Assembly (NCBI GenBank): GCA_016178725.1
Contig: JACOSV010000044.1
Location: 1-62,621 of the forward strand
Reading direction: 5' to 3'
Length of the DNA stretch: 62,621 nt
Source: Candidatus Eiseniibacteriota bacterium
Lineage (GTDB): Bacteria > Eisenbacteria > RBG-16-71-46
Shown here in pieces: positions 7,323-18,404 of the stretch. Numbering within the stretch: position 1 is the stretch's first letter; every line of letters begins with the position of its first letter. The notes below the pieces were generated by a model, which was not told the origin of the DNA, searched no databases, and worked only from the letters and a program-made list of their open reading frames with translations. A program made the translations under genes and the position numbers.

Positions 7323-9466
7323 CCCCCGTAGAGCCGGCGGAAGTACTCGTAGGTCGGGACGACGCTGCTCGCCGCGAGACCGTCCGTCGCATCGGCATCG
7401 CGTCCGGCGACATGGACCTCGTCATGGACGTTGCGCAGACGCTTCGCCGCGGCCTCGACCGCGGGCCAGGCCGCGCGCGCCGCGGCGATGTCGTGGGCGC
7501 GGTGTGCCTCGGCGACGCGGATCAGGCCGAGCCAGAAGTCGAACATCGCTTCGCCGTAGGCAAACCGGCGCTCTTCTTCGGCGATGCGCGCGACGACGAT
7601 CGTGTCGCCGGCCGCCGCGGCGCGCGCGGCGTCGAGGAATTGGCGAGCGGCTGACATCGCTCGAGCGATGTGATCCACGTCCGCTCGCTGCAGATGCAGC
7701 AACGGGAACAGCGGGAAGCGCACGTCGCCGAGCCGTCCGCCCGTGGCGCCGGCACTCGTCCCGAATGCGCCGACGCAGTGGGCGAGGGCGGTGATGTGCT
7801 CCGTGGCCAGCTCGAGGCTCGCGACATACACGCCCATCGGCTCGGCCGCGGCGCCGAAATCGTCGCGGCGGTACCCGGTGGCCACGCTCTCTGCCCGGGC
7901 CTCCGGGTTCCATGCGAGCCGCGCGTACACCGCGTGGTTCAACGTCCACGATCCCCAGAGGCGTGTCGGTGCGTGCATGTAGAGGACACCGTCGGCGCCA
8001 TGTGCCGCGTACCACGGCAGATCGACCGTCATCACGCGTGCGTAGACGACCGGCAACGAGTGAACCCAGCTCACGTTGTAGTACTCGCAGACCGAGATGC
8101 GCCCCGTGTAGTGCCGGCCGGGATCGGCCGTCCAGCCGAGATACGCGCGCGCGAGCCTCGCGTTGAGCTCGACGCAGGTCGAGTCGCTCAACGCGTGTTC
8201 GTAGCAGCGGAAGTACGGGAAGAACGTCACCGAGCACGTCGCGGGATCGACGTCCGGTGACACGGCGCGCGTCGGCGGCGCGAGCGTCGCGAGGTAGGCC
8301 GGCGCGACCAGCTCGACGTCACGCGTGAGCTCGCCGCGCGCCCGCGCCGCGCGCACCTCGGCGCTCACCGCGCCGACCACGTCGAGCCAGCGATCGGTCG
8401 GCGAACCCTGGGCGCGGCACGAGTCGCACTCGCACCACGCGCCGCCGTCGAGCGGCCAGACCTCGAGCACGTCCACGCGGCGCGATCGCCCGTTCACGAG
8501 ATCCGCGACGAGATGGCGTGCGAGCTCGCGCCGCGCGGCGGCGTTCGACGTGCAGAAGTTGGTGCCGGACTCACCGTGGATGTCGCCGCGGCGGGCGCCG
8601 TGGACCAGCCCGTACCACTCGGGATGCGCGGCGAACCGCGTGCGTCCGTCCGGCATCCGCGCGCCGGGATCGAGCGCGTCCGCCTGGACGCGATGGCCGC
8701 CGCCGGTGAGCCGGACGCACAGCTTCTCGAGCAGCGCCGGATCGGGCGTCTCGGCGGTCCACAGGTTGAGGCGATTCCGCGCCATCCAAGTGAAGAACTC
8801 GCGATCGCCGCGCGGCTCGAACGTCCAGAAACCGCGCGTGCGGAAGCGCGGCGCGTCGTCGAGGTCGAGCGTCCGCGGCAGCCGGGCCGCGCGCGGCACG
8901 ACCGTGCCGGTCTGGCCGAGGCCGTCGAAGCGCAGGCCGATCGCCTCGAGCAGCGCGTACGTGCCGTAGAGCGTGCCGGCGCGATGATCGCCGGCGATCA
9001 CCACGACCGAACGCGAGCGCGTGTGCAGCGAGCGCACGTGGTAGCCCTCGCGCGCGCCGCGATGCGTGCGGCGCGTCGCCGAGAGGAGCCGCGGGATCAG
9101 GGGATCGTCATCGCGGTTGCCGACGACGAACACGTCGCCCTCGCGTGGCAGCTCGCGCGTCGTCGTGAGGCGGATGTCGGCGGGGGCGAGGCGGAACGCC
9201 GCGCCGAGCCAGCGCCGCAGCTCGACCGCGGCGTAGCACTGCGTGCAGGCCGTCGCGGCGCGCGACGTGTCGGCCCAGCTCGCGACCCGAGCCTCGGCGG
9301 ACGCCGCGGCCTCGATGGACGCGAACGGCGCGGGGTCCACGAGGATCGTGACCGGCGTGACGATCGCCGGCATCGGCGCGTTGTCGCAGGCGAGTGCCGC
9401 GAGCGCGATCGTGAGCGCGCCGAGCGTCACGCGCGCCGAGGCTCGACGCGCCCCGCGTCCGATCAC
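7286..9466 (-). CDS. DUF4838 domain secreted protein (glycosidase-like)
   Basis: 726-aa predicted exported protein. The GTG at 9466 overlaps the epimerase stop as GTGA and opens a signal peptide (VTLGALTIALAALAC). The N-terminal half contains the ELRRWLGAAF and YGTYALLEAIGLRF features seen in alpha-glucuronidase-like N-terminal domains, and the middle matches DUF4838: GFWTFEPRGDREFFTWMARN, a CECDSCRAQG cysteine pair, then VCEYYN and long helices. Such proteins resemble GH20/GH67-type glycosidases, and carbohydrate action is likely but unproven. It is the last gene of the propionyl-CoA operon, an odd neighbour. Its 3' end overlaps the convergent DUF362 gene. Confidence 0.85.
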   Translation of the reverse strand: MIGRGARRASARVTLGALTIALAALACDNAPMPAIVTPVTILVDPAPFASIEAAASAEARVASWADTSRAATACTQCYAAVELRRWLGAAFRLAPADIRLTTTRELPREGDVFVVGNRDDDPLIPRLLSATRRTHRGAREGYHVRSLHTRSRSVVVIAGDHRAGTLYGTYALLEAIGLRFDGLGQTGTVVPRAARLPRTLDLDDAPRFRTRGFWTFEPRGDREFFTWMARNRLNLWTAETPDPALLEKLCVRLTGGGHRVQADALDPGARMPDGRTRFAAHPEWYGLVHGARRGDIHGESGTNFCTSNAAARRELARHLVADLVNGRSRRVDVLEVWPLDGGAWCECDSCRAQGSPTDRWLDVVGAVSAEVRAARARGELTRDVELVAPAYLATLAPPTRAVSPDVDPATCSVTFFPYFRCYEHALSDSTCVELNARLARAYLGWTADPGRHYTGRISVCEYYNVSWVHSLPVVYARVMTVDLPWYAAHGADGVLYMHAPTRLWGSWTLNHAVYARLAWNPEARAESVATGYRRDDFGAAAEPMGVYVASLELATEHITALAHCVGAFGTSAGATGGRLGDVRFPLFPLLHLQRADVDHIARAMSAARQFLDAARAAAAGDTIVVARIAEEERRFAYGEAMFDFWLGLIRVAEAHRAHDIAAARAAWPAVEAAAKRLRNVHDEVHVAGRDADATDGLAASSVVPTYEYFRRLYGGYVPANTPARSP

Positions 9467-9930
9467 GCGCCCGATGGCTTGCGCTTCGCGCTCTGGCACA
9501 GCTCGATCAGCACGCCGCCGAAGCTCTTCGGGTGCAGGAAGGCGATCGGCGCGCCGTGACCGCCCGCGCGCGGCGTCTCGTCGATCAGCCTTACGCCGGC
9601 GGCGCGGCAGCGCGCGAGCATGGTGTCGAGATCGTCCACGTCGAGCGCCACGTGGTGCAGGCCTTCGCCGCGCGAGGCGATGAAGCGCGCCACGGTGTGC
9701 GCGTCGGAGCGCGGCTCGAGCAGCTCGAGCGTCAGCGGGCCGATCTGGAGGAAGACGAGGCGCAGCGTGCCGCCGTCGATCACGACGTCCTCGCCGCGCA
9801 CGGCGCCGAGCGGAGCGAACGCGTCCGCGAGCGCATCGGCGTCGCGCGTCGCGATCGCGACGTGCGCGAGGCCGCGCACCGGCCCGCCGGAGCCGCCCGC
9901 CCCGCCCGTGCGCCCGCCGTCGCCGCTCAC
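9463..9930 (-). CDS. mce: Methylmalonyl-CoA epimerase
   Basis: Converts (2S)- to (2R)-methylmalonyl-CoA between propionyl-CoA carboxylase and the mutase. 155 aa, glyoxalase/VOC fold. Metal-ligand segments are visible: LAHVAIATRD near the start, ELLEP, GLHHVALDVDD, and the C-terminal FGGVLIELCQ. The GTG at 9930 overlaps the mutase stop as GTGA and gives a length typical of the family; an upstream ATG at 9981 would add 17 residues reading as shadow of the mutase. The stop in turn overlaps the DUF4838 start by 4 nt, so translation of all three is probably coupled. Confidence 0.95.
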   Translation of the reverse strand: MSGDGGRTGGAGGSGGPVRGLAHVAIATRDADALADAFAPLGAVRGEDVVIDGGTLRLVFLQIGPLTLELLEPRSDAHTVARFIASRGEGLHHVALDVDDLDTMLARCRAAGVRLIDETPRAGGHGAPIAFLHPKSFGGVLIELCQSAKRKPSGA

Positions 9931-11540
9931 AGCGTGTGTTCCGGCGCGTACGTGCCGAACACGCCGCGCAGCGTGTCGCACACCTCACCGAGCGTGGCGT
10001 GCGCCACGAGCGCATCGAGGATCGGCGGCATCAGGTTCTCGGTGCCGCGCGCCGCGGCCTCGAGGCGGGCGAGGGCGCGGCGACACGGCGCGGCGGCGCG
10101 TTGCGATCGCCACGTCGCCAGCATCTTCGCGCGCGCCTTCTCGATCCTGGGATCGTGACGGAACGGCGGCGTGCCCGGCTCGGCGTCCTCGTCCGTGAAC
10201 GCGTTGACCCCGACCACCACGCGCTCGCCGCTCTCGACCTCGCGATGCCAGCGATACGCGGCTTCGTGGATCTGGCGCTGCACCCAGCCCGAAGCGATCG
10301 CCGCGAGCATGCCGCCCTGCCGCGCAACGTCGTCGAGCATGGCCCGCGCCTTGCGCTCGAGATCGGCCGTGAGCGACTCGACGACGTACGATCCGGCGAG
10401 CGGGTCGGCCGTTTCGGCGGCGCCGATCTCGTGCGCGATCACCTGCTGCGTGCGGAGCGCGAGCAGCGCCGCGTCGCGACCCGGAAGGCCCAGCGCCTCG
10501 TCGTACGAGTTGGTGTGGAGCGACTGCGTGCCGCCGAGCACCGCGGCGAGTCCCTGATACGCGACGCGCACGACGTTGTTGAGCGGCTGCTGCGCGGTGA
10601 GCATCGAGCCCGCCGTCTGCGTGTGGAAGCGAAGCTTGAGCGCCTCGGCGTCACTCACGCCGAAGCGTTCGCCGAGCAGCTCCGCCCACAGCTTGCGCGC
10701 GGCGCGGAACTTGGCCACCTCCTCGAAGAGATGATTGTGCGCGTTGAAGAAGAACGACATGCGCTTCGCGATCCGCGTCGCGTCGAGACCGCGCGCCCGC
10801 GCCGCCTCGAGGTAGGCGAGCCCGTCGGCGATCGTGAACGCCAGCTCCTGCGCCGCGGTCGAGCCGGCCTCGCGCATGTGGTACCCGCTCACCGAGATGC
10901 TGTTCCACTGCGGCGTCTCGCGCGTGGTGAAGTCGAACACGTCGGTGATGAGCCGCAGCGACGCCTCGGGCGGGTAGATGTACGTGCCGCGCGCGATGTA
11001 CTCCTTCAGGACGTCGTTCTGCACCGTGCCGCCGAGCGTGTCGCGCTCGACGCCGCGCGCGTCGGCGACGGCGACGTAGAGCGCGAGCAGCAGCGGCGCG
11101 GTCGCGTTGATCGTCATCGATGTCGTGACGCGATCGAGCGGCAGCTCGGCGAGGAGCGCCTCCATGTCGGCGAGGCACGAGATCGCGACGCCCACCTTGC
11201 CGACCTCGCCGCGCGCGCGGGGCGAATCGGAGTCGTAGCCCATCTGCGTGGGCAGATCGAACGCGACCGAGAGGCCGGTCTGGCCCTGCGTGAGCAGGAA
11301 GCGGAAGCGCTCGTTGGTGGCCTGCGCGGTGCCGAAGCCGGCGTACTGCCGCATGGTCCACAGGCGCGACCGGTACATCGCCGGATGGATGCCGCGCGTG
11401 TAGGGCGGCGTGCCGGGCGGCGGCGTGCGGCGGGCGAGGTCGGCGGGCAGGTCCGCCGCCTCGTAGACGGGCCGGATCGGAATGTCGGACGTCGTCTTCA
11501 CGTCCGCGGCTCTCGCATCGGCCGGTTTCACCCGCTTCAC
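9927..11540 (-). CDS. mcmA1: Methylmalonyl-CoA mutase, catalytic (large) subunit without B12 domain
   Basis: 537-aa catalytic TIM-barrel subunit that rearranges (2R)-methylmalonyl-CoA to succinyl-CoA. Recognisable blocks: YTRGIHPAMYRSRLWTMRQYAG, GLSVAFDLPTQMGYDSD, SMTINATAPLLLALYVAVA, TPQWNSISVSGYHMREAG, FFFNAHNHLFEEVAKFRAAR, TQSLHTNSYDEALGLP. It stops where the single-chain enzyme would continue into the cobalamin-binding domain (DxHxxG), and that domain is not encoded in this window; it must be a separate subunit elsewhere, as in the split mutases of archaea and some bacteria. Start GTG at 11540 overlaps the biotin-carrier stop as GTGA. Confidence 0.95.
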   Translation of the reverse strand: MKRVKPADARAADVKTTSDIPIRPVYEAADLPADLARRTPPPGTPPYTRGIHPAMYRSRLWTMRQYAGFGTAQATNERFRFLLTQGQTGLSVAFDLPTQMGYDSDSPRARGEVGKVGVAISCLADMEALLAELPLDRVTTSMTINATAPLLLALYVAVADARGVERDTLGGTVQNDVLKEYIARGTYIYPPEASLRLITDVFDFTTRETPQWNSISVSGYHMREAGSTAAQELAFTIADGLAYLEAARARGLDATRIAKRMSFFFNAHNHLFEEVAKFRAARKLWAELLGERFGVSDAEALKLRFHTQTAGSMLTAQQPLNNVVRVAYQGLAAVLGGTQSLHTNSYDEALGLPGRDAALLALRTQQVIAHEIGAAETADPLAGSYVVESLTADLERKARAMLDDVARQGGMLAAIASGWVQRQIHEAAYRWHREVESGERVVVGVNAFTDEDAEPGTPPFRHDPRIEKARAKMLATWRSQRAAAPCRRALARLEAAARGTENLMPPILDALVAHATLGEVCDTLRGVFGTYAPEHTL

Positions 11541-12048
11541 GGCGCCTCCGGCGCGAGGCGGACGATCGGCTGGCCGGCGGCGACGGTCGCGCGCTCGGCG
11601 GCGAGCACGTCGCTCACGACGCCGCCCTTCCGCGCGATCAGCTCGTTCTGCATCTTCATCGCCTCGATCACGGCGACCGACGCGCCGGCGGCGACGCGAT
11701 CGCCGGGCCTGACGCGGATCGCGACGATCAGGCCCGGCATCGGCGCGCTGATCGTCTCGCCGCCGTGGCCGCCGGCGCCGCGGCCCACCGACTGCAGCAG
11801 CTTCTCGAGCGGATGGCGCACCTCGACCGGCAGCGTCGCGCCGCGCAGCGTCACGTCGACCGTCTCGCGCTCCTGCACCACGCGCACTTCGTAGGACAGG
11901 CCGTCCACGAGGAGCGAGTAGACCTCGCCGTCCGGCAGGCGGCGGAAGTCGGCGTCGAGCCGGCGCCCGGCGACCTCGAGCCACAGGCGATCGCCTTCGG
12001 TCTGGAATTCGACCTCCTCGTCGCGCCCTTCGAGCGTCACCCAGAGTT

Positions 12049-12052
<4 letters not shown>
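11537..12052 (-). CDS. Biotin carboxyl carrier protein with split BT-like domain
   Basis: 171-aa biotin carrier of an acyl-CoA carboxylase. The C-terminal biotinyl domain shows the attachment motif EAMKMQNEL, with the lysine as the biotinylation site, and APMPGLIVAIRVRPGD before it. The N-terminal 85 residues (beginning MKLWVTLEGRDEEVEF) look like the linking BT domain found between biotin carboxylase and carrier in propionyl-CoA carboxylase alpha subunits. Together with the upstream gene it appears to be an alpha subunit split in two. The start ATG at 12052 overlaps the biotin carboxylase stop as ATGA. No carboxyltransferase (beta) subunit gene adjoins it. Confidence 0.92.
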
Positions 12053-13622
<1,570 letters not shown>

Positions 13623-13623
<1 letters not shown>

Positions 13624-14003
13624 CAGCCCTCGAGCACCACGCACGCGACGGCGAGGCCGGCGTCGTGGGAGAGGCTCACATGGCTCGCCGTGCAGCCGAG
13701 CGCGCGGAAGCGTTCGAGCGCGATGCCGCTGAATCGCAGCTCCGGCTGGCGGCCGCCCGGCTGGATCACCTCGGCCTGTTTCCATCCGACACCGCCCGAG
13801 AGCCCCGTGCCGATCGCCTTGAACGCCGCCTCCTTCGCGGCGAAGCGCGCCGCGAAGTGGGGGAGCGGATCGCGATGGCGCCTGCAGTACTCGAGCTCGT
13901 GTTCGGTGAAGAGGCGCTGTTCCATGCGCGCGCCGAAGCGCTCGAGCGATTCCTTGATACGCTCGACCTTCACCACGTCCACGCCGATCCCCTTGACGGG
14001 CAC
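13623..14003 (-). CDS. acpS: Holo-[acyl-carrier-protein] synthase
   Basis: Transfers 4'-phosphopantetheine from CoA to acyl carrier protein. 126 aa, exactly the family size, with the GIGVDVVKVERIKE Mg-binding start, FTEHELEYC, and the conserved RFAAKEAAFKA motif. The GTG at 14003 is preceded by GGAGGAACC and begins two residues before the conserved strand; longer in-frame starts read through the promoter region and lack family similarity. It heads the six-gene minus-strand operon and is divergent from the ECF sigma gene. Confidence 0.95.
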
Positions 14004-14170
14004 GGTTCCTCCGCGGTTAAGGTCCTGAGCGGCTTGGGGTTGGATTGCCGGGCGCGGCGGAGTGTATCGCAAGCGCGCGCGCCGCGCCGCAAACAGGGCC
14101 GCGCGTTCCGCGCCGCGCGGAAACTTCACCGTGGACCGTTCGTCCATCTTTCGAACGTGAGGAAGCCCAG

Positions 14171-14746
14171 CTGACCGCATGGAACGAAGCGGACGTCATC
14201 TCCCGGCTGCGCGCTCGCGATCTGGAGGCGCTCGGTGAAGTCTATCGCGAGTTGGGCGGTGCGATGACGACGCTCGCCCGCACCATGCTGCGCGACGCCG
14301 ACGAGGCGGCGGACGTCGTCGAGGACGCGCTGCTGCGGATGCGCGACGCGGCGCCCGGGTTTCGCGGCGCGCGCGGGCTCAAGACCTGGGCGCTCCGCAT
14401 CGTCGCCAACCGCTGCCGCGATCTGCTGCGCCGCCGCCGCTTCGCGGCCGGCCGGCCCGAGGACTTCGATCCGATCGTCGAATCGGGATTGCGCGCCGAT
14501 CCGATCGAAGGCTGGGATGAGGCGATCGATCAGGGACGCATGCTCGCGGCGCTCGAGCGCGCGATCGACCGGCTGCCGCGCGAGCAGCGCGAGGCGGTCA
14601 TCCTGCGCGACCGCCTGGGATTGAGCTATGACGAAGTGGCCGAGACGCTCGGCGTGCGCGTGCCGGCGGTCAAGTCCCGGCTATTCCGCGCGCGCGCGTT
14701 CCTGCGCACGGAGCTGCGCGCGGCGATGGAGGACCACATCTCATGA
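14171..14746 (+). CDS. ECF-type RNA polymerase sigma factor (probable CTG start)
   Basis: 191-aa sigma-70 family factor with region 2 (LARTMLRDADEAADVVEDALLRM) and region 4 (LPREQREAVILRDRLGLSYDEVAETLGV, then the helix-turn-helix end VKSRLFRARAFLR), lacking regions 1 and 3 as in extracytoplasmic-function sigmas. In this frame the only ATG/GTG/TTG start is a TTG at 14045, deep in the intergenic region. CTG at 14171 lies 7 nt after GAGGA and opens directly into the sigma domain, so I prefer CTG. The stop overlaps the next gene as ATGA; sigma and anti-sigma would be made together. Confidence 0.85.
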   Translation: MTAWNEADVISRLRARDLEALGEVYRELGGAMTTLARTMLRDADEAADVVEDALLRMRDAAPGFRGARGLKTWALRIVANRCRDLLRRRRFAAGRPEDFDPIVESGLRADPIEGWDEAIDQGRMLAALERAIDRLPREQREAVILRDRLGLSYDEVAETLGVRVPAVKSRLFRARAFLRTELRAAMEDHIS

Positions 14747-15099
14747 CGATCGATCACGACGACGACCCGCGGCTCACCCGCCTGCTCACCGCGGTGCGCG
14801 CCGACGCCGAGCCGGCCCTGTGGACGCGCGTCCGCGCCCGCGCCGAGGCGCGGCGGCCGGTCGGCGGCCCGCTCGCCTGGATCATGCGCCCGGCGGCGCT
14901 CGCCGCATCGTTCGCGATTCTGCTCGGCACCGCGGCGCTCGCGCTGACGCTCGGCGACACGCGCAGCGCTTCGGGCGGCGACGAGTACGCGACCCTCGGC
15001 GAGGCGCTGGTCGCCGAGCGCGCCGCCGACGTCACGCCCGCGACCTCCGTGCCGGCGCCCGCGCGCAGCGCGGCGGGCGACAGCGGGACGCGCGAGTGA
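14743..15099 (+). CDS. Single-span membrane protein, probable anti-sigma factor
   Basis: 118 aa: an N-terminal cytoplasmic stretch of about 45 residues (acidic DHDDDPRLTRLL, then Arg-rich), one membrane span at about 47-70 (IMRPAALAASFAILLGTAAL) and a short low-complexity periplasmic tail. It has no zinc-binding HxxxCxxC, so it is not a ZAS-type anti-sigma. Position directly after the ECF sigma gene with a 4-nt overlap, and before a periplasmic Spy-like sensor, matches the short CnrY-type anti-sigma factors. The assignment rests on context; sequence alone does not show it. Confidence 0.65.
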   Translation: MTIDHDDDPRLTRLLTAVRADAEPALWTRVRARAEARRPVGGPLAWIMRPAALAASFAILLGTAALALTLGDTRSASGGDEYATLGEALVAERAADVTPATSVPAPARSAAGDSGTRE

Positions 15100-16169
15100 A
15101 CGGCGGGCGCGGGCTGATCATCGCGGTGCTCGCCGCGTTCATCGTCGGCTGCTCGGCCGGGCTCATGGGCGGAATCCTGTTCGCGCGATTCGCGCTGCCG
15201 GGCCCGCCGTGGTTCGGCCGCATGCACGGGCCGATGTCCGGGCACGGCGGCCCGCGCGGCCCGGAGCGGCTGCTGCCGCTGCTCGACGATCAGCTCAAGC
15301 TCACGCCCGATCAGCACGAGAAGATCGTCGCGATCCTCGACCGCACGCATCGCGCGGGCGAGGCGGTGCGCGACAGCATGGAGTCCGAGATCTCGCGCGT
15401 GCTCACGCCCGAGCAGCGCCTGCGGTGGAAAGAGATGGAGCAGCGATTCGAGCGGTCGCGGCACCTGCGTCCGCGGATCGCGCCGCCGATCGGCATGGAA
15501 CTCCCGAGCCCTGGAGAAAGGATGGAGGATATGAAATCGAGTGGATGGAGCATGGGCCTCGCGATGCTGCTGGCGGTCGCGCCGGTGGGGATCGCGAACG
15601 CCGGGGAGGCGCCGCCTCCCCGCGAGGAGATCGTCGCCCCGGCGGATGACCGGGCCGCCGGCGACGCGGCGATCGAGAACGAGGCGGACGTATTCGATCT
15701 GCTCGCGGCGGATCTTCCCCCGGGTCCGCCGCCGGGCGGCGGGCGTGGCGCCGCGGGGATGCGCGGCGGGATGGGAGCGAACCGCGGCGGTCCGGGCATG
15801 GACCGCGGCGGCGCGGGACTGCGCGAGCAGCTGAACCTCACGGACGATCAGCGCCGCCGCCTCGCCGACATCCGCGACCGGCGACTGCGCCAGGTGATCC
15901 CGATCCAGGCCGACGTGCGGATCGCGGCACTCGACCTGCGCAAGCTGATGCGCGCCGATCATCCCGACTCGCGCGCGATCGACGGCCAGGTCGACCGCAT
16001 GGCGACGCTGCACGCGTCGATGACGAAGGCGCGCATCGCCGGCCTGCTCGAAGCGCGCAGCGTGCTGACGCCGGCGCAGCAGCAGATCATGCGCGATGCC
16101 GGCGGCATGCGGCGCATGCGCATGCACCATCCCTGGCGTCCGATGGACGGGCCGAACTCGATGCAGTAG
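15096..16169 (+). CDS. Membrane-anchored tandem Spy/CpxP-like (metal-resistance sensor) protein
   Basis: The 357-aa frame starts with GTG overlapping the previous stop (GTGA). Residues 7-30 form a membrane anchor (IIAVLAAFIVGCSAGLMGGI). Then comes a Spy/CpxP-like helical domain with two LTxxQ motifs (LKLTPDQHEK, LTPEQRLRW). About residue 143 a second start-like region with its own signal peptide follows in frame, then a Gly/Met/Arg-rich linker and a second Spy-like domain (LNLTDDQRRR, LTPAQQQ). The order sigma, short anti-sigma, CpxP-like sensor parallels CnrH-CnrY-CnrX, where CnrX senses Ni/Co. Metal or envelope-stress sensing is therefore a reasonable inference. It may be one fused protein or two proteins from one frame. 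Confidence 0.8.
   Translation: MNGGRGLIIAVLAAFIVGCSAGLMGGILFARFALPGPPWFGRMHGPMSGHGGPRGPERLLPLLDDQLKLTPDQHEKIVAILDRTHRAGEAVRDSMESEISRVLTPEQRLRWKEMEQRFERSRHLRPRIAPPIGMELPSPGERMEDMKSSGWSMGLAMLLAVAPVGIANAGEAPPPREEIVAPADDRAAGDAAIENEADVFDLLAADLPPGPPPGGGRGAAGMRGGMGANRGGPGMDRGGAGLREQLNLTDDQRRRLADIRDRRLRQVIPIQADVRIAALDLRKLMRADHPDSRAIDGQVDRMATLHASMTKARIAGLLEARSVLTPAQQQIMRDAGGMRRMRMHHPWRPMDGPNSMQ
15513..15524 (+). promoter_or_regulatory. Internal ribosome-binding site and start within the Spy-like frame
   Basis: GGAGAAAGG stands just before ATG 15522, inside the open frame of 15096-16169. The codons after it give a good Sec signal peptide (basic start, LAMLLAVAPVGIANA, cleavage near NAG). A separate 215-aa periplasmic Spy-like protein could therefore be made from 15522-16169 in addition to, or instead of, the fusion. 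Confidence 0.5.
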
Positions 16170-16215
16170 CGCCCGGACTCAAAGGCGGCGGTGCGGGCGA
16201 CCGCGCCGCCGCTCC

Positions 16216-16245
16216 TTGACGTCCACCCCATCGCGCCCCTAGCCT
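16216..16245 (+). promoter_or_regulatory. Promoter for the tgt-rpe operon
   Basis: TTGACG (16216-16221), 18-bp spacer, TAGCCT (16240-16245). The same -10 hexamer occurs in the promoter at 54914-54942. It lies about 90 nt before the tgt start. Predicted from sequence only. Confidence 0.5.
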
Positions 16246-16263
16246 TACGACCCGAACGTTTGA

Positions 16264-17484
<1,221 letters not shown>

Positions 17485-17508
17485 CCCCCACCTCGGAGAC
17501 TCACGATC

Positions 17509-17853
17509 ATGTGGAGTGACGCGCTGGCGCAGACCACCGCCCCGGCCGGGCAGGCGCAGGGCGACCCGCGCATCGGCATGCTGCTCCAGGTTCTTCAGTT
17601 CCTGCCGATCTTCGTCATCCTGTACTTCCTGCTCATCCGCCCGCAGCAGCAGCAGAAGAAGAAGCACGACCAGATGCTGCGCACGCTCAAGAAGGGCGAC
17701 CGCGTGCTGACGTCGGGCGGCCTTTACGGCACGGTGCTCGGCCTCGACGAGACGAAGGTCGTGCTCAAGATCGCCGAGGGGCAGAAGGAAGACGTGAAGG
17801 CCGAGTTCGCGCGCAGCGCGGTCTCGCAGGTGATGCCGGAGGAGGGCCGCTGA
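17509..17853 (+). CDS. yajC: Preprotein translocase subunit YajC
   Basis: 114-aa accessory subunit of the SecDF-YajC complex. A short polar N-terminus precedes one membrane span (QFLPIFVILYFLLI), followed at once by the hallmark RPQQQQKKKH motif and the KKGDRVLTSGGLYGTV cytoplasmic domain. It starts 24 nt after tgt and overlaps def by one base (TGATG). SecD/SecF are not in the window. Confidence 0.96.
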   Translation: MWSDALAQTTAPAGQAQGDPRIGMLLQVLQFLPIFVILYFLLIRPQQQQKKKHDQMLRTLKKGDRVLTSGGLYGTVLGLDETKVVLKIAEGQKEDVKAEFARSAVSQVMPEEGR

Positions 17854-18404
17854 TGGCGGTGCGGCCGGTGCGCATCTACGGCGACCCGGTGCTGCGCAAG
17901 AAAGCGCGCGAGATCACGGGCGTGGACGACACCGTGCGCGCGCTGATCGCCGACATGCGCGAGACGATGCACGCGTACAACGGCGTCGGCCTCGCCGCGA
18001 ACCAGGTGGGCGTGCTGCAGCGCGTGCTGGTGGTGGACGTGCCCGTGGACGACGAGAAGCGCGAGCGCCACGCCCTCATCAATCCCGTGATCGACCGGCG
18101 CACCGGGTCCGAGATCGGCGAAGAGGGTTGCCTCTCGATCCCCGGCGTCTACGACGACGTGAAGCGGGCGAAGAGCGTGCGCGTGCGTGCGCTCGACGAG
18201 CGCGGCGCGCCGGTCGAGATCACGGCCGAGGGCTACCTCGCCCGTGCGCTCCAGCACGAGGTGGATCATCTCGACGGCGTGCTGTTCGTAGACCGCCTGT
18301 CGCTGCTCAAGCGCCAGTTCCTGCGCCATCGGCTCGACGCGCTCGCGCGCGGCGAGCGCCCCGACGCCGCCGCGCCGCCGGCCGCGAGCGGAGGCACGAT
18401 CTGA
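17853..18404 (+). CDS. def: Peptide deformylase
   Basis: Removes the formyl group from nascent chains. 183 aa; the three catalytic motifs are intact: GVGLAANQVG, EEGCLSIPG with the metal-binding cysteine, and QHEVDHLDG with the two metal histidines and catalytic glutamate. The C-terminal 20 residues form an Ala/Pro-rich tail. It precedes fmt, whose product does the opposite reaction on initiator tRNA; the pairing is one of the most conserved in bacteria. Confidence 0.97.
   Translation: MAVRPVRIYGDPVLRKKAREITGVDDTVRALIADMRETMHAYNGVGLAANQVGVLQRVLVVDVPVDDEKRERHALINPVIDRRTGSEIGEEGCLSIPGVYDDVKRAKSVRVRALDERGAPVEITAEGYLARALQHEVDHLDGVLFVDRLSLLKRQFLRHRLDALARGERPDAAAPPAASGGTI

Noticed and set aside
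14045..14170. Upstream TTG start for the ECF sigma factor adding 42 residues
   Set aside because: The added segment resembles no sigma region, overlaps the divergent promoter area and has no ribosome site; CTG 14171 fits better.
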